This document shows positions 24,980 to 36,560 of a stretch of DNA of 64,000 nt, piece after piece. The stretch lies in assembly GCA_009617715.1 (NCBI GenBank), contig VTFK01000048.1, positions 620,001-684,000 on the forward strand. Direction: 5' to 3'. The notes beneath the pieces are model-generated. The model worked only from the letters and a program-made list of their open reading frames with translations, made no database searches and was not told the DNA's origin. The position numbers were made by a program, and so were the translations under genes. The number at the start of each line of letters is the position of its first letter. Within the stretch, counting starts at the first letter, position 1. This DNA comes from Plectrocnemia conspersa (lineage: Eukaryota > Arthropoda > Insecta > Trichoptera > Polycentropodidae).

Positions 24980-26340
24980 ATAAGCCAAGTATGAGATTTT
25001 AAAGAACTATATATTTTAACACATATTAATATTGAGTATTTAAAGCTTTTTAAATACTCGTTTGATTTATTTATTAATTATTGACCGTATTTTTTGTAAT
25101 ATTTTTTTTCTCAAACAAAAATATTTAGTTTAAAAGTTAATTTGATAATTAATGAAAGCTTAACCTTATAGCTTTTTTAAAATGTTCATAGATTTGCATC
25201 AAAAACCGCAAAAAAACTTTGAATTGTACATATCTTTCATATGTTGTGTTAAAATTGCAATATATATTTATTTTTTATGCTATACTTTTAGTCTAAGTTA
25301 AAAATGATTTTAAAAAGATCACCGTTTTGTCATTCAACTTATTTTTTTTAAGGTAAATGAACTAAACAATTAATCATCAAAACCTTAGTTTTGAAATAAT
25401 CCTATGTTTATTTTATTTTTTTTCATTAATTTATTAATGATTTAAAAATATAATAGCTTATTAGAAATAAAAATAATACGAAAAACCATATTATTGTCAG
25501 TAATAAACACAAATTAGTATGTAAAAAAAAAAAAAAAAATACACAAGTGAAACATATGAGAGAAATAAAAAAAGTAATGCAAAAAAGTAAAGTATTTTCG
25601 AAATATTGATATTATTGTAATGTTCCAAAAAAGTAGGCATGTATTGTAATGTTCTTTTAGTATATATGTCGATTATTTTGTTGTGGTTGTTGTTTTAAAT
25701 TAATCCAGTTAAATTTATGAGGTTTTTATACTTGAATATATTTGGTCGTAAAAGATGGCGTAATTGGCGTGTATCGCGTACGAACGTTAAGATTTTACTA
25801 CGTACTCGTAGTCTTTGCTCAGGTCACGTACTTCCTTAAATGTGGCCAGCTGAGATGATTATTAAATTTTATGACTGAAAATCCTGAACCTTAACTAACT
25901 TAATGTATAAGTTTTTAGGGATTAAAGTAATAAAATATAATAATAAACACAGTGATTTCTCATTGAATCATAATTAAATATATTATTATATATTCTAAAT
26001 CTGAAGCAATTTAATTACGATAATTTTATTATAAATATGAAAATGGTTATATTATATTCTGATTTTAATGCCAAATATTTAGCCAGTCAGACGTCAGAAT
26101 AAATGTTTGATATATAGTTTTTTTCACAATTTTAAATTTTGATATACATGTAAAGTTCAAGTGCCAGTATCAGCAGCAGTGTTGAGTAAATAATCCAGGT
26201 TGATCAAAAATGGTTGTAGTAGATGTAGAATAGTCCGCAAAGGTATACAAATAATAAAGATAGGAACAGAGATCTAGCAGTGTTTTTTCTAGAAGTCATT
26301 ATTGATAACTCTCAATGTATTACCAGAAATGTATTATTTT
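24980..26340. other. AT-rich non-coding stretch
   Basis: It contains a 17-base poly(A) run at 25523-25539 and otherwise no gene. Bases near 26160-26340 probably include the 3' tail of the Jockey copy described next. Confidence 0.5.
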
Positions 26341-26923
26341 TGATTAATTTATTGCCAAGTCTGATCTAAATTTGTTGTCTGGTGTCATCAGATTTACAGT
26401 CAGGTAGTTCGGATGGCATTTTGTTAGGAGTAGATTTTCTGAGTGTCTCTGTATGAAGTGTATTTGTTCGTTATTTTGTCATTTATTTATTCTATTTTAA
26501 AGTTATTATTTATAACGTTATTAAGAATATACCATGGAGCATCGACTATCATTCGCAGAACCTTGTTTTGGAATCTCTGGATGATGGTAATGATGGAAAC
26601 ACAGACAAGAGTTGAATCCCGTATGCCCGTACTGGTTTAGCTGCTTGTTTTCCAGCGTTATCTGGGATCTTCTTTTCATTATAAACCCGGAATTAAACCA
26701 AAATTTAAATCCGGGTTGTTTTCTTTTTGTAAAAATGTGTTTCTGCCATGTAAGTCGTTAGTCCAAATATAATCCCAGGTATTAGACTCTTCATTGTTTG
26801 GTAGTATTTGACCATTTGGCGAGACATTTAGGTCTTTTTATTGTTTAATTTTTTAAGCATTTTTTTAATTATTGAAGGATTTCTGTCGCTTTCAATTGGT
26901 CACACTGTATCGTCCATAAATGT

Positions 26924-28670
26924 CACTATTATTGTTTAAAATATTTTCAAGAGAACAGCTGTATATATTAGAGGTTCTAGGAAAGTTACCTCATTGTAAT
27001 TTACCGGAAAGTTCAAAAAAAGAAAGTTCGTTTCGTGATTTATTTATTAAAAATCATGAAACGTCAGTTAACTGGTTCAATTTCGTAGCTTGTCATTTTA
27101 TTCGTTAAATACACATAATTTTATTTTACACCTATTTGCATATCACTTGATCCAATTTCAGTGAAATTTAAACAAGATAAAGGTCTAAGACATTTCATCG
27201 CCGGTGGATTAATTATTTTTATCGTCGCCTTATTTCCTTTAAATTAACTACTCTCGTTTTATCTTTTTATTGTTTAAGCAAATTTCATTTATCAAATGGT
27301 TTGGCAACATCTGAACTTTAAATTTCTTTCATGATAATGCAATGTACAATACTTTTACATAATATTTAAATAAACAATAATGTTTATTTATATTGTAATT
27401 CTTTCTTCCTGATAATGGTACGCATTGGTATATATATATAAATAAATAAAATAAACGGTTTTAATAAATATGTTATTACGTGAATGTAGTAATAAAATAA
27501 TAATAACGATTAGTTACGAAGCAAGTGTATATAATTGGTATACGAAAAAACTACACAATGCTCGAAAACATTTTATAGATAAAAGCACATCATATAAAAT
27601 TAATGATAGTTTAAATTGATTATTTTACTTGAAAGTTTTAAACAAAAGCCAAATTGTATCGTTTTTCAAACTTTTCTCGTTTAAGTTTTTTTCTCCTCTG
27701 GGCAAATTTTATAGTTTAAAAAAGTAATTCATTCATTAAATATTTCTAAAGAAAATATATTTAAATTTAATGTAAATTATCCATTCATTATAAGAATTAT
27801 GATATTACATTAAAACTTGTATTTGTGAATATTTTTGGATAGTAAAATATAATCTTGAATACGCATTTAAGTAAAACGTATTGAAAAACAATATTATTGA
27901 TTTAAAAAAATATTAATTTTCTAGTGTCTATAGAAAGTTCATTGTTACTTGGAAAATGTGATTTTTTTACTTTAATTATTAATATTAAGTATCGTTTGAA
28001 ATCTCGATATAAATTATTAAATAAATCATAATTATAATAAGATGGTTATATAGTAATATACATAAGATGGTTATATAGTAATATATAATATAAGCTATTT
28101 GCGATATTTTGGATTTTATGTCTATAGATATGTTTTCTTTAAATATTAATTTATTATGTATTTTATTTTGAATTATCTTTGTATAATTTACATATATATA
28201 TTTAGTTCCTTACTTAATTTTACTTTAATTTAATTTTGAGTTTAATTTATTATAATATATCTTCACAAATTATTTTTTTGGAATATCTCCTTTGAAATAT
28301 CCGTTGTTTATTTATTTATAAATATATATAAGAAAATTATTTCATGAAATACATATATTATTTACACTTTTAAAAATTACAAATTAGTCGGCGATGAAAC
28401 GTTCTAGACCCTTATTTTATTGCTTCGTTTTAAATTGCAGTGAAATTGGATCAATAGTTAGGGAAGTATTAAAAAGATAAATTTCATATGTATTTGAGGA
28501 ATAACATGACAAACTAAGAAATTAAATACGTTTAATGACGTTTCATGATTTTTAATAAATAAATCATTGGCGATCAATTGTAGAATTTGTGAACTTTCTG
28601 CTCCACGAATTGCGGGGTTGGTGAATTTTCCATTTGACGAATTTAACAGTTAATGAACTTTCTGTCGGTT
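26924..28670. mobile_element. ~1.75-kb element with long inverted terminal repeats, inserted in the Jockey LINE
   Basis: The left end (about 26980-27225) is the imperfect reverse complement of the right end (about 28375-28670). Shared blocks include GTTTCATGATTTTTAATAAA, TTCGTTAAATAC/GTATTTGAGGAA, GATCCAATTTCA and TTTCATCGCCG. Outer parts carry repeated AAAGTTC/AAATTC motifs. The interior (27225-28375) is AT-rich without a coding frame. The element separates Jockey blocks PENTQTAI and TFMDDT, which bounds the insertion to within a few bases. No known superfamily is recognised. Confidence 0.7.
28037..28085. repeat. Tandem duplication of 25 bp
   Basis: ATAAGATGGTTATATAGTAA with its TATAC end occurs at 28037-28061 and again at 28062-28085, with no mismatches. 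It is inside the long-TIR element. Confidence 0.85.
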
Positions 28671-29020
28671 AATTGCAGTCTGTGTATTTTCCGGATACCT
28701 ATATTAGGTAGAGTAGCGGTCTCAATACACTTCCATGTAGAACTTAAGTTACATAACATTCCACATTGCCTCACACGCTGAAGTATCAAAATTTTATGTA
28801 AGATTATAATATTTTTATTCGGCAGATTTATTTTTTTAACATCGTTGCAGACTTTGTCAAAAATCTGACTAATATCTATAAATGCAGCGATGCACCTATG
28901 CTCAAAAAATCTTTTTTTTTATAATCCATTTTTAGAATCAAATTTGTGACCTGGAATAAATATTATTTATGCGTCCAAGAAACAGTTTTTCGTATATTTT
29001 TTTTATTTTTACAGCACAGG

Positions 29021-29717
29021 TATAGTGCTAGACACCCAAGAATGCCGATTGCATTAGTACTAGTGTATCTGTGAATCTGTCAACTTATTGGTTCCTGTAA
29101 AAGAATTAGTAAATGCATTGAGCTCTGATTGGTCAGCTCTAGCACAGGATTGGTTAAAATGACATCATCGGGGATAAATGGGCAAAGTCAGTAGTTGATT
29201 TGGTAAGGAGCGGAACGGTTGTTTGTTTAGTTTGTGAAATACACGGTGTTCACCAACTAACGAGATGTTTATAGTAAATTAGGAAGAGGAAGACCATTAT
29301 CGGGGTAAAACAAAAGAAGTTGTTTTAAATTTTGTATACATATTTAAAAAAAGCTGTATGAAAACAACGATTCGGTAATTATTTTTAAAATAATACACTA
29401 CTCAAAATATTTGTAAATAAAGCAATATGTGTATTTTTAGGTTGTACCTATTATGGACCAGGTAGCCGAAGCGACAAAGCTGTCGGTCAGAAGGATACAA
29501 GCAATTGTTCGGGAATTTAAAAATAACGGAACACGTGCGGCTTTTAGGTTCTCGAAAAAAAAACTAGGATTTGTAAAAAAAATACTAAAAAAAATTTGTA
29601 AATAATAATACTAAAAAAAAAACACAAAACAAATTAATAACAAAAAATGTAAACATTTTTTAATCACCCGGTGACGCACACTAATGCAATCGGCATTCTT
29701 GGGTGTCTAGCACTATA
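29021..29717. mobile_element. Non-autonomous Tc1/mariner-like element with perfect 38-bp TIRs
   Basis: Bases 29021-29058 (TATAGTGCTAGACACCCAAG onward) are the exact reverse complement of 29680-29717. The outermost TA on each side is the expected target duplication. Removing the element with one TA rejoins the Jockey frame as RPINLLPVL, a strong check on the boundaries. At 697 bp it is too short for a full transposase; only an N-terminal fragment remains (next entry). Perfect TIRs suggest a relatively young insertion. Confidence 0.88.
29285..29574 (+). pseudogene. Transposase N-terminal helix-turn-helix remnant
   Basis: Within the TIR element, one frame gives GRGRPLSG, a shifted frame from 29307 gives KTKEVVLNFVYIFKK, and from 29441 the frame reads VVPIMDQVAEATKLSVRRIQ, AIVREFKNNGTRAAF, then a Lys run. 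VAEATKLSVRRIQAIVREF has the form of a DNA-binding helix-turn-helix like that at the start of DDE_3 (Tc1/IS630-type) insect transposases. The catalytic DDE domain is absent and the frame ends in A-rich sequence, so the copy cannot mobilise itself. Confidence 0.6.
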
Positions 29718-29756
29718 ACAGGTTTATAGGTCTGTGCGGTATTGTTTCTTTAACTC

Positions 29757-29773
29757 TTTTTTTTTTTTTTTTT
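29757..29773. repeat. Poly(T) tract
   Basis: A run of 17 T lies just outside the TIR element, inside the Jockey copy. Confidence 0.9.
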
Positions 29774-30140
29774 ATATTATTAGTACGTCTGCTACATTTT
29801 AGAAAAAGGAAAAATATTTAAAACTTAATATGGCGTTCAATATTGTTCGATAATAGTAATTTTGCGGATATTAAATCAAATTCCGGCTCATATTTTTGGA
29901 TTTGTGTCTCGTAATATTTTTCGTTTAATTTCTTTATCTTAAAATCTATTAATTATTGAATTTGTTTTAAGGGGTGCTTTTATATAATCTGCGATTTACT
30001 TTGCATTTATTGTAATTTATCTAGCTGGATATTTAGTATAAATACCTCCTTCAAGTAAGCTGCAAAGTTATCGACTTTTTTCTTATCACTTCTAGTCCGT
30101 TTATTATTCTTTTCGTGGCTTTCGACTGCGTGTAATCGCT

Positions 30141-31343
30141 AAGTTTTTAAGCCACTTAAGCTTATGCAAATTAATAATCATTACTGGTAAGACAAACAAG
30201 CTTAATTTGGTTAAACTTAGCAATTTTAAAGTACGTGGCAATGCATAAATAAATGTGTACTATTAAAGAATAACTTAAAGAAAGCAAGCCAACAGAAAAA
30301 AACGACGACACTGTTTCGAATTGATGTTATTAATATGGTTGTATCTAAATAGTATACTATTGCGAGTAACTTTCATGTTTAACTGATTGGAAGAAATGAA
30401 GAAATTTGTGCCGCATTGTGTTGCCACATAAACAATGGAACACTTAATGCCGTATAAAGGCTGATTTATAATATTTTTCTTGCTTTGTTATTATTATATT
30501 TTATTTGTCTTTTGCCATTGTTATTGTACATCATATCTTTTTTCAATTCATACAATGTAGTAATGTAATTATTAAATAAAAATGTATATTTGAGTAATGC
30601 ATCTGCGTACATAACAAAAATATGTTTAAAGCAATTAGATTTTTCTCTAATAATTGCAACTTTATTATTATATATTATAAGTATTTTTTTAATCTTTCAC
30701 ATACAATTATCTAATATTATAAATATTTTTAAAATGTAAAATATACCGATAAATTTTATACACGGGTCTTATCGTAACAGCGCTTATACAATGTCATAAT
30801 CGTTTGTGGATTACGTTCCAACGAGGTTTAGGATCAGTGATTCTCAACATTTTCGAGTAGAATGACAAGCAATAAAATTTAACGTCAGCGAATAAATTTC
30901 AAATACTGGGTATTCAGAGCGCTTTTACTGCATTGTTAGACCCGGATAAAAACCGAATGAATTATTTTTATTATTGTAAATCTACTGATGTTTGTACATA
31001 TGTATATATTCGTATAACGGATCGTTATATTTTTACAGCGAATTTAAAAAAAGGTTTAAAGCTGTATTGTATAACAGACGGGTATTAAACATATTTTTAA
31101 TGAAATTGGCCCTTGGTTGTTTTATATTTTTGTTATTATAGTTTATAATTTATTAGTGAGAAGATTTAATTTCAAGACAAAAAAAAAGACAATTTGTAAA
31201 ATTAAATATGGTTTAACAATAAATGATATTTATCATAACCAAGACTTTTTTTCTCATGTAACGCGGTGGAACGGCGTTCCGGCAATTTTTTTTACAGTGC
31301 TTTGGAGGTTTATAAATCGATTGAGAATCTGCGTAACATTTTA
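30141..31343. other. AT-rich non-coding stretch
   Basis: No gene or element was recognised beyond the 5' edge of the Jockey copy. A short palindromic GGAACGGCGTTCC lies at about 31269. Confidence 0.5.
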
Positions 31344-31400
31344 GTCGCCGTCGCAGTAAGAACGCTCGTTACCGAGCGTTCCCACTGCGACGGTGCCGAC
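31344..31400. repeat. GC-rich hairpin
   Basis: CCGTCGCAGT (31348-31357) pairs with ACTGCGACGG (31384-31393), and GAACGCTCG (31360-31368) with CGAGCGTTC (31373-31381). An AA/CC internal mismatch and a TTAC loop separate them, and GTCG/CGAC may extend the base. It is strongly GC-rich in AT-rich surroundings. It could be an element tip, a structured RNA or a nuclear protein site. Confidence 0.85.
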
Positions 31401-31409
31401 CCAATTTTA

Positions 31410-33011
31410 TTCCTTTTGACGTGAATTTTTGACTTCTGAGAAATGATAATTGTTTTTGCGCCCTCCTATTGACAAAAATTTGATTTGAATACATTTTGAC
31501 TAATGCTTCCATATCAGAAGTCCGTAGTAATATCGGTAAGGATAGTTTATATATTTTTAAAACAAATATATTATTATAACTAAAACTATTTCTTTCTCAA
31601 AGAGACTTATGCGAAGTAAAAGTTATCAAATAAATAAAATAAAATATATATTGGCATTGAATGACGTTTTGTCGTTATTGTATTTAAATTTGAATTACAA
31701 ATGACGTATAAGTACGTCATCGGCATTCAATGTGTTATTCTTGAATATATATATATATATGTTTGAAGCATAGGTGTAGTTGATGTGATTGTTTTGATAA
31801 TGTAGATTGCAATAAATAAATAATCAAATTTTATTCACCGTCGAATACATCGCGTGCTATTCCAAAGGTCGTCCTATTTACCTCCGCATACATTTTTTCG
31901 TCTGCCACATAAAAAATAAATAAAAATTCAATAAAAGAGCTGTTTATTATGGGCACACACATACACAAGGCGGGCGCAATATGTCAGTGAAATGTCCGAC
32001 GACGAAAAATTTTCGCTGACATCAAACGTCAGCCTATTCAATATTTGATTTCTTTTTCTTCTATTTACAACATCCATCACTTTTTTCATTCATCATCCAT
32101 TCTCTGCCGCCGTGGACAATTTGCCTCGGCGCATAGGCAAATAAACAATTTCGCTCGGGAGCGGAAAATTTTACGAGTGTAGCGTCTTAACCCTGTTTGC
32201 CCTTCGTGTAAATAAACGATTTTCGCCCCCGTGTGTCGAACCCCTTTCGGGCGTTAATCCCGAATCAGGGAGCGTGAACAAAAATGGCTATTTTATTCGA
32301 ATAACGTGCGAAATATTGTCGTCGCTCTGGGGCTTTGAAATAAGAAACGTCCTTTGAGATGTGGGAAGCACGGAATCTGGGATCTTGAACTGAGATATTG
32401 AAAGAGGGAGTTAATAATATTGAATATCTATTTTTGTTGTTACAAAATAACTAAATGATTTTTATTTATTATTTTTGCAAAAAAAATATTTATCTGCTTA
32501 ATAAAATTGTTGATTTTTCTGATTATCTTACTATTATTTATAGCATGTTAATAAATACAAGTAAATAGTAGTGAGGTCTGATGAGCTTGCAAGCTAAATG
32601 TACATTGTTTTTAGCGATATTAAAGTCGATTTTATGTACATTAAATAAAATAGTTCCCCCTTACTCAGAAAATATTACGGACTAACCATTTTTGTTGAGG
32701 TGAGCATCCACGGTTTAGGTGCAAGTTGCTTTGCCATATGCACGCTGATAGTAAACTCAAAGGACGCAAATTTTAGTTTCATGCCTCTATTAAGTTGTTT
32801 CATATAAAGTGACCGATTTTTACTTAATTAACAATGGACCATACTCGTAACAAGACGTTTGTTGTAAATTTATAATTATATTATTTTAATTATTTATTTA
32901 AGTAATATAGATAATTTTTACACTAAACAAATTTTAACTAAATATGTATTTAATACATAATATAAACATGAATAGAAAATAAAAAACGACTTAATATTAT
33001 ACTATAATTTA
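31410..33011. other. Non-coding DNA with a GC-richer island (32010-32340)
   Basis: The island 32010-32340 includes GCTCGGGAGCGG, CGTGTGTCGAACCCCTTTCG and AATCCCGAATCAGGGAGCG, with no long open frame. A short stem, ATGTCAGTGAAA (31981-31992) with TTTCGCTGACAT (32011-32022), lies at its left edge. It is a possible regulatory or conserved non-coding block. The rest is AT-rich. Confidence 0.4.
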
Positions 33012-33239
33012 TTTCTTAATGCACAAAGGTGTTTCTTTATATCATTTAGGAAACCCGCTATAATTTTTTTTGCGGATTGTCCTAGGAATATAATTATATA
33101 AATTTACACCTCCGTACCTAATTCTTATACTTCTCCTAGTATTAAATTTATGCACATCTTTATTTCTTATTAAATACTCTAGTAATATACTAAAACATTT
33201 ATCTTCAATATTTCTTGAACATTTAACCATTCCAATCTA
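33012..33239 (-). pseudogene. LINE ORF2 C-terminal remnant (CR1/Jockey group)
   Basis: The minus-strand frames read RLEWLNV, then after a frame change NIEDKCFSILLEYLIRNKDV, HKFNTRR, and VNLYNYIPRTIRKKN. This follows the conserved tail of many insect LINEs: RL.WL...RR.......L......H.YNTR......F...LYN.LP..I. The residual tail after the NYIPRTI block looks like the end of ORF2. It has a frameshift and no RT domain nearby. I recognise the pattern, not the family name. Confidence 0.55.
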
Positions 33240-35487
33240 TCAACATGAGCCTCTCTTTAATAATTATATTACACGAAATAATTGTTTATAATAACATAAA
33301 TAAAGATTTTCTTTGTATATGCAACAAGTATATATAATATATACTTTGGCAATCTACCTCTTAATGTATAATATATAAATAAAGTTTAGTTTAAAGTCAA
33401 TAACATCTCAATTAAATATAAACTAAGTTTATTAAAGTTGAATTTAAATTAAATATGAGAAATCAGCGTCTATTATCGATTCGCAGTCGAAAGACAAAAC
33501 ATACTTTCAGACCGAAAGTATATCCAAGTTTCGACAGCTTTTTCCGCTCCTTTCACAGTACTTTTGAAACAAAGATTCTGCCATTGGACCTTTATCAATT
33601 TTGTTCTTGTACCAAATAAAAGGCACCTTGTGTGGAAGCAAGAAAAAAATACATGTTTTTATAAAACGAAAGTTTCGCCGAGTTTAGTAACACGCGCATA
33701 TTTTTTTCTAGGCTTTGAAAAGTTTTTTTAATACATTTTATACTATTGTATTCACGAACAATGCGCTCACCATTTGCCGTAAAAAAACTACGACACACGA
33801 ATAAAGTATAAATTAAACTTATCTATAAATCGAGAATATCAAAGCGAGTTCAAATGAAGAAAGGATATTTTGCTGAACGACCTATCAATTTAACGCCTCG
33901 CCGTGGGTCAGTTTTGTGAGATAATGGCCCATTCAAACACTTCAGCGAATGATGAGATCATCGTTTAACTTGGAGCTTTAACTCACGATAATATATAAAC
34001 GAGAAATCGAAAATCGAAAGTACATTATGTTAATGTAACTTTTAAAAAACAACAAAGAAAACATTTTTTATGATTCACAAGCCTCACAAAAGAATTCAGA
34101 ATGAGAATATACGATTTTTTTATTTTCTGTGGTATGAAAGGTTTAAAAAGCTCAAAGCAATGCCTATATAAATAATGAAAATTATTAAGATTTAGATGTT
34201 CTGAAAGGTGCTCTTATGAAAAATCCTCGGTAATGTCATGAAAGTAGCAAGTAATATATTTTACTTCAAACTGCAACTTTAAAATAGTAAGTAGGCTGTA
34301 GCAGAACTTTAATTAATTTACCAGTTTAGCCTACTGGTTTTGATAGTAGGAAGCTAATTTTTTGTGTATTTAATTAAATATTTTTATTTAAGCAAATACT
34401 ATTAAATAAAAACATAAAAGAGTATTATCACAAAAACATCATTGACAACAGGTTTCTGATTTTTTAAAGCATTGTAGGAAGCCAGAACAACTATTTACAA
34501 TTATTAAAAGAAGAAAAAGCTCACGTTCCACAAAACATGAAAGCGTATAAATTTATTTGTTCCCGAGTTTAAATGAACTCGAAGTAAGAAGTCATTGACT
34601 GAATGTAAATATAATTAAGGGATTTTGTCTTAAAAGAAAACATAACTCCATAATTAATCGCACTGAAAGAAATAATAATATAAACAAAATATAAGACAAT
34701 GGCTGACATAGATAAAAAAAGGATGCATTTGAAATCTGAAAAATTTTTTTATGCCATTGATTTACTGTATTTATATTGTTACTAATTTAATATGTTTTCT
34801 TTATTTTTATAAATATACGAAGAGATATTACTAAGAGCTGCACGTATATATAATAATAGCTGCATCAATAATATAGATTGGCATATTATTGATTAAAATA
34901 ATAATATAAGTAGGTAAATATGCAGGAAATCACTACTCATCCCTCTAATTATATTATACATATATACAAAGTAAGTATATAAATATAAACCCTTGTATGA
35001 AAAAAACATTCAATCGTTCTATATGTCATACTTTACGTTGTAATCCCTTATGATTTATGAATACTTAGTGTATTATATAACATGCGACACATACATATTA
35101 ATTTACCACCAGAGATTATTTTCCTAATGGATGTTGAATAAAGAGCTTTTTTTGGCAAAAAAGATAAAAGGGATTCATTCCGTGTGCCCCATATTGTTAA
35201 AGCAGAAATTTACGTACACACAGACCTAAAGCACTGAAGAGTAATTGTTTTGCATTAACCACGGTCAGTGTGAAATTAACACGCACTCAAATATACAGGT
35301 TGTTTAAAAAAATGTTACTGTTAAAACTTTATATTAATAATCTAAATATAAGTTTGAAATTTTATTTTTATTTTTATGTTATACATGTATTAATATTAGA
35401 TATGGAGATCACACCCCAATCATGAGCAATGGCAAGAGCAGGCCGGATTTATGGTTAATGGAAAGTTATATATTATCATTTTGTTTT
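33240..35487. other. AT-rich non-coding stretch
   Basis: No gene or element was identified. A slightly GC-richer segment at 33880-33960 (CGCCTCGCCGTGGGTCAG) has no open frame of note. Confidence 0.45.
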
Positions 35488-35816
35488 TCAATAAGAAGCC
35501 TTAATCAGATTCTGTAATCGAAGTTGAAGTCCGAGCTGTTTTTCCTGTTTGTCTTCTGTCCAAGATATTTGACAGAGTTCTCTTGTGTTATCCACTGGTC
35601 CAAGAACGATGCTTTGAAGCACACCCGATGATATTTGATACTGTTTTGTATTTACTTCTCTGTTTATAATATGGATGTATTTATCTTTCATGTTGGATTA
35701 TATTATTAAAAATATATTATGTAGAAGCAGTCTCTTAATTTTGTTAAGTAGTCCACTGTGCCACACTTTGTCAAAAGCTTGGATTATATTGTATCTAAGA
35801 ATACGACTGAACGGTA
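35488..35816 (-). pseudogene. Jockey-like LINE reverse transcriptase fragment
   Basis: On the minus strand from 35816, frames give YRSVVFLD, then QAFDKVWHSGLLNKIKRLLL (RT block with F(L)D..QAFDKVWH), then from 35691 YQISSGVLQSIVLGPV, the GVPQGSVLGP block. Immediately after, the sequence jumps to VKYLG, a motif normally more than a hundred residues further on, so the catalytic ADD region is deleted. Frameshifts and stops are present. It is a different copy from the one at 26345-30140, because both hold the QxFDKV block. Confidence 0.7.
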
Positions 35817-36295
35817 TTTTTTTTTATATATTTTACTAACTTATTTACTCTATTATAAAATATTTACTCCTAAAAATAAATCGATGATTTGGTAATAGAT
35901 AAAGTCTCTATTACTATTTTGATTGTTTTTAATAGTATTTTTTCTAATATTTTTGACCAAATTAGTAAGATACTAATCGTTCTGTACAAGAGAGCAATTT
36001 TGTCTATTTTTTTTTCTTGGTTTTAGTAAAATTATAAGTTGTGCAATATTCTATAAGATTTGTAACCCTAAGAGGTGTGACTTCGTAACCAGTGAGACGC
36101 TTGGTGGAATCTAGTTGGAGTTTTATTAGATTATATTACAAATGTGATAGACGATAAATGGCGAAATATGTTCCCTGAGTGGTGGTGAAAAAGCTGGCGT
36201 TGGGATGATGTCCGTGGGATATCATCAAAGGTCTTCTAGGTGGCGTGACTGCAAAAGTATAGCGAAAGATGACCCCTCTCTGCTACGGTGGTGCT

Positions 36296-36560
36296 CGTAT
36301 GGAGGAAACTCTGGGCATTGTCCAATATCGTATACTGCAACCAGAATCTTATGGATCTGGTGATTTATTATATCCGTGACCGTTTCGCAACAAAAAAATA
36401 TTCTATCAATGCACTGAAGAATCCTTGCGTGTTATTTATGGTCGTAGCGAGGTCTATTGTGTGGTCCTCCTAATCCTTTGTCCTATTTCCTTGTTGATGA
36501 ATGATCATTATGGACACAGTAAGTTAACGTGAGTTTTAAGAATGGGTTGGAAATTAGTTT
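36296..36560 (+). repeat. Dispersed repeat family B, copy 2
   Basis: The blocks GGGCATTGTCCAA, CCGTGACCGTTTCGCAACAA, TCCTTGTTGATGAATGATCA and TTAACGTGAGTTTTAAGAAT recur in order at 38660-38965, and partly at 24850-24975. The sequence back to 36060 may belong to the same element. An open frame at 36288-36473 lies in it but has no known motif. Confidence 0.6.

Larger units (their letters stand above)
26345..30140 (-). mobile_element. Decayed Jockey-type LINE, split by two later insertions
   Basis: Reading the minus strand from 30140 downward, degenerate frames show Jockey ORF2 landmarks in order: RSDKKK..NFAAYLKEVF (about 30050), PEFDLISAKLL (29900), PHRPINLL (29730), KIYEKLFLGRINNI (28980), AAFIDISQIFDKV (28870), PENTQTAI (28690), TFMDDT (26920, the catalytic ADD block), VSPNGQILPNNEES (26800), YLGLYLD.RLTWQKHIF (26740), IIQRFQNKVLRMIVDAPWY (26550) and CHPNYLTVNL (26390). 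Stops and frameshifts occur throughout, so it is inactive. Order is preserved across the interruptions at 29021-29717 and 26924-28670, which shows that this is one element. ORF1 and the endonuclease domain were not found. Confidence 0.8.

Noticed and set aside
31655..31732. Inverted CATTGAATG/CATTCAATG pair near ATGACG motifs
   Set aside because: The arms are only nine bases with a long spacer; this is easily chance.
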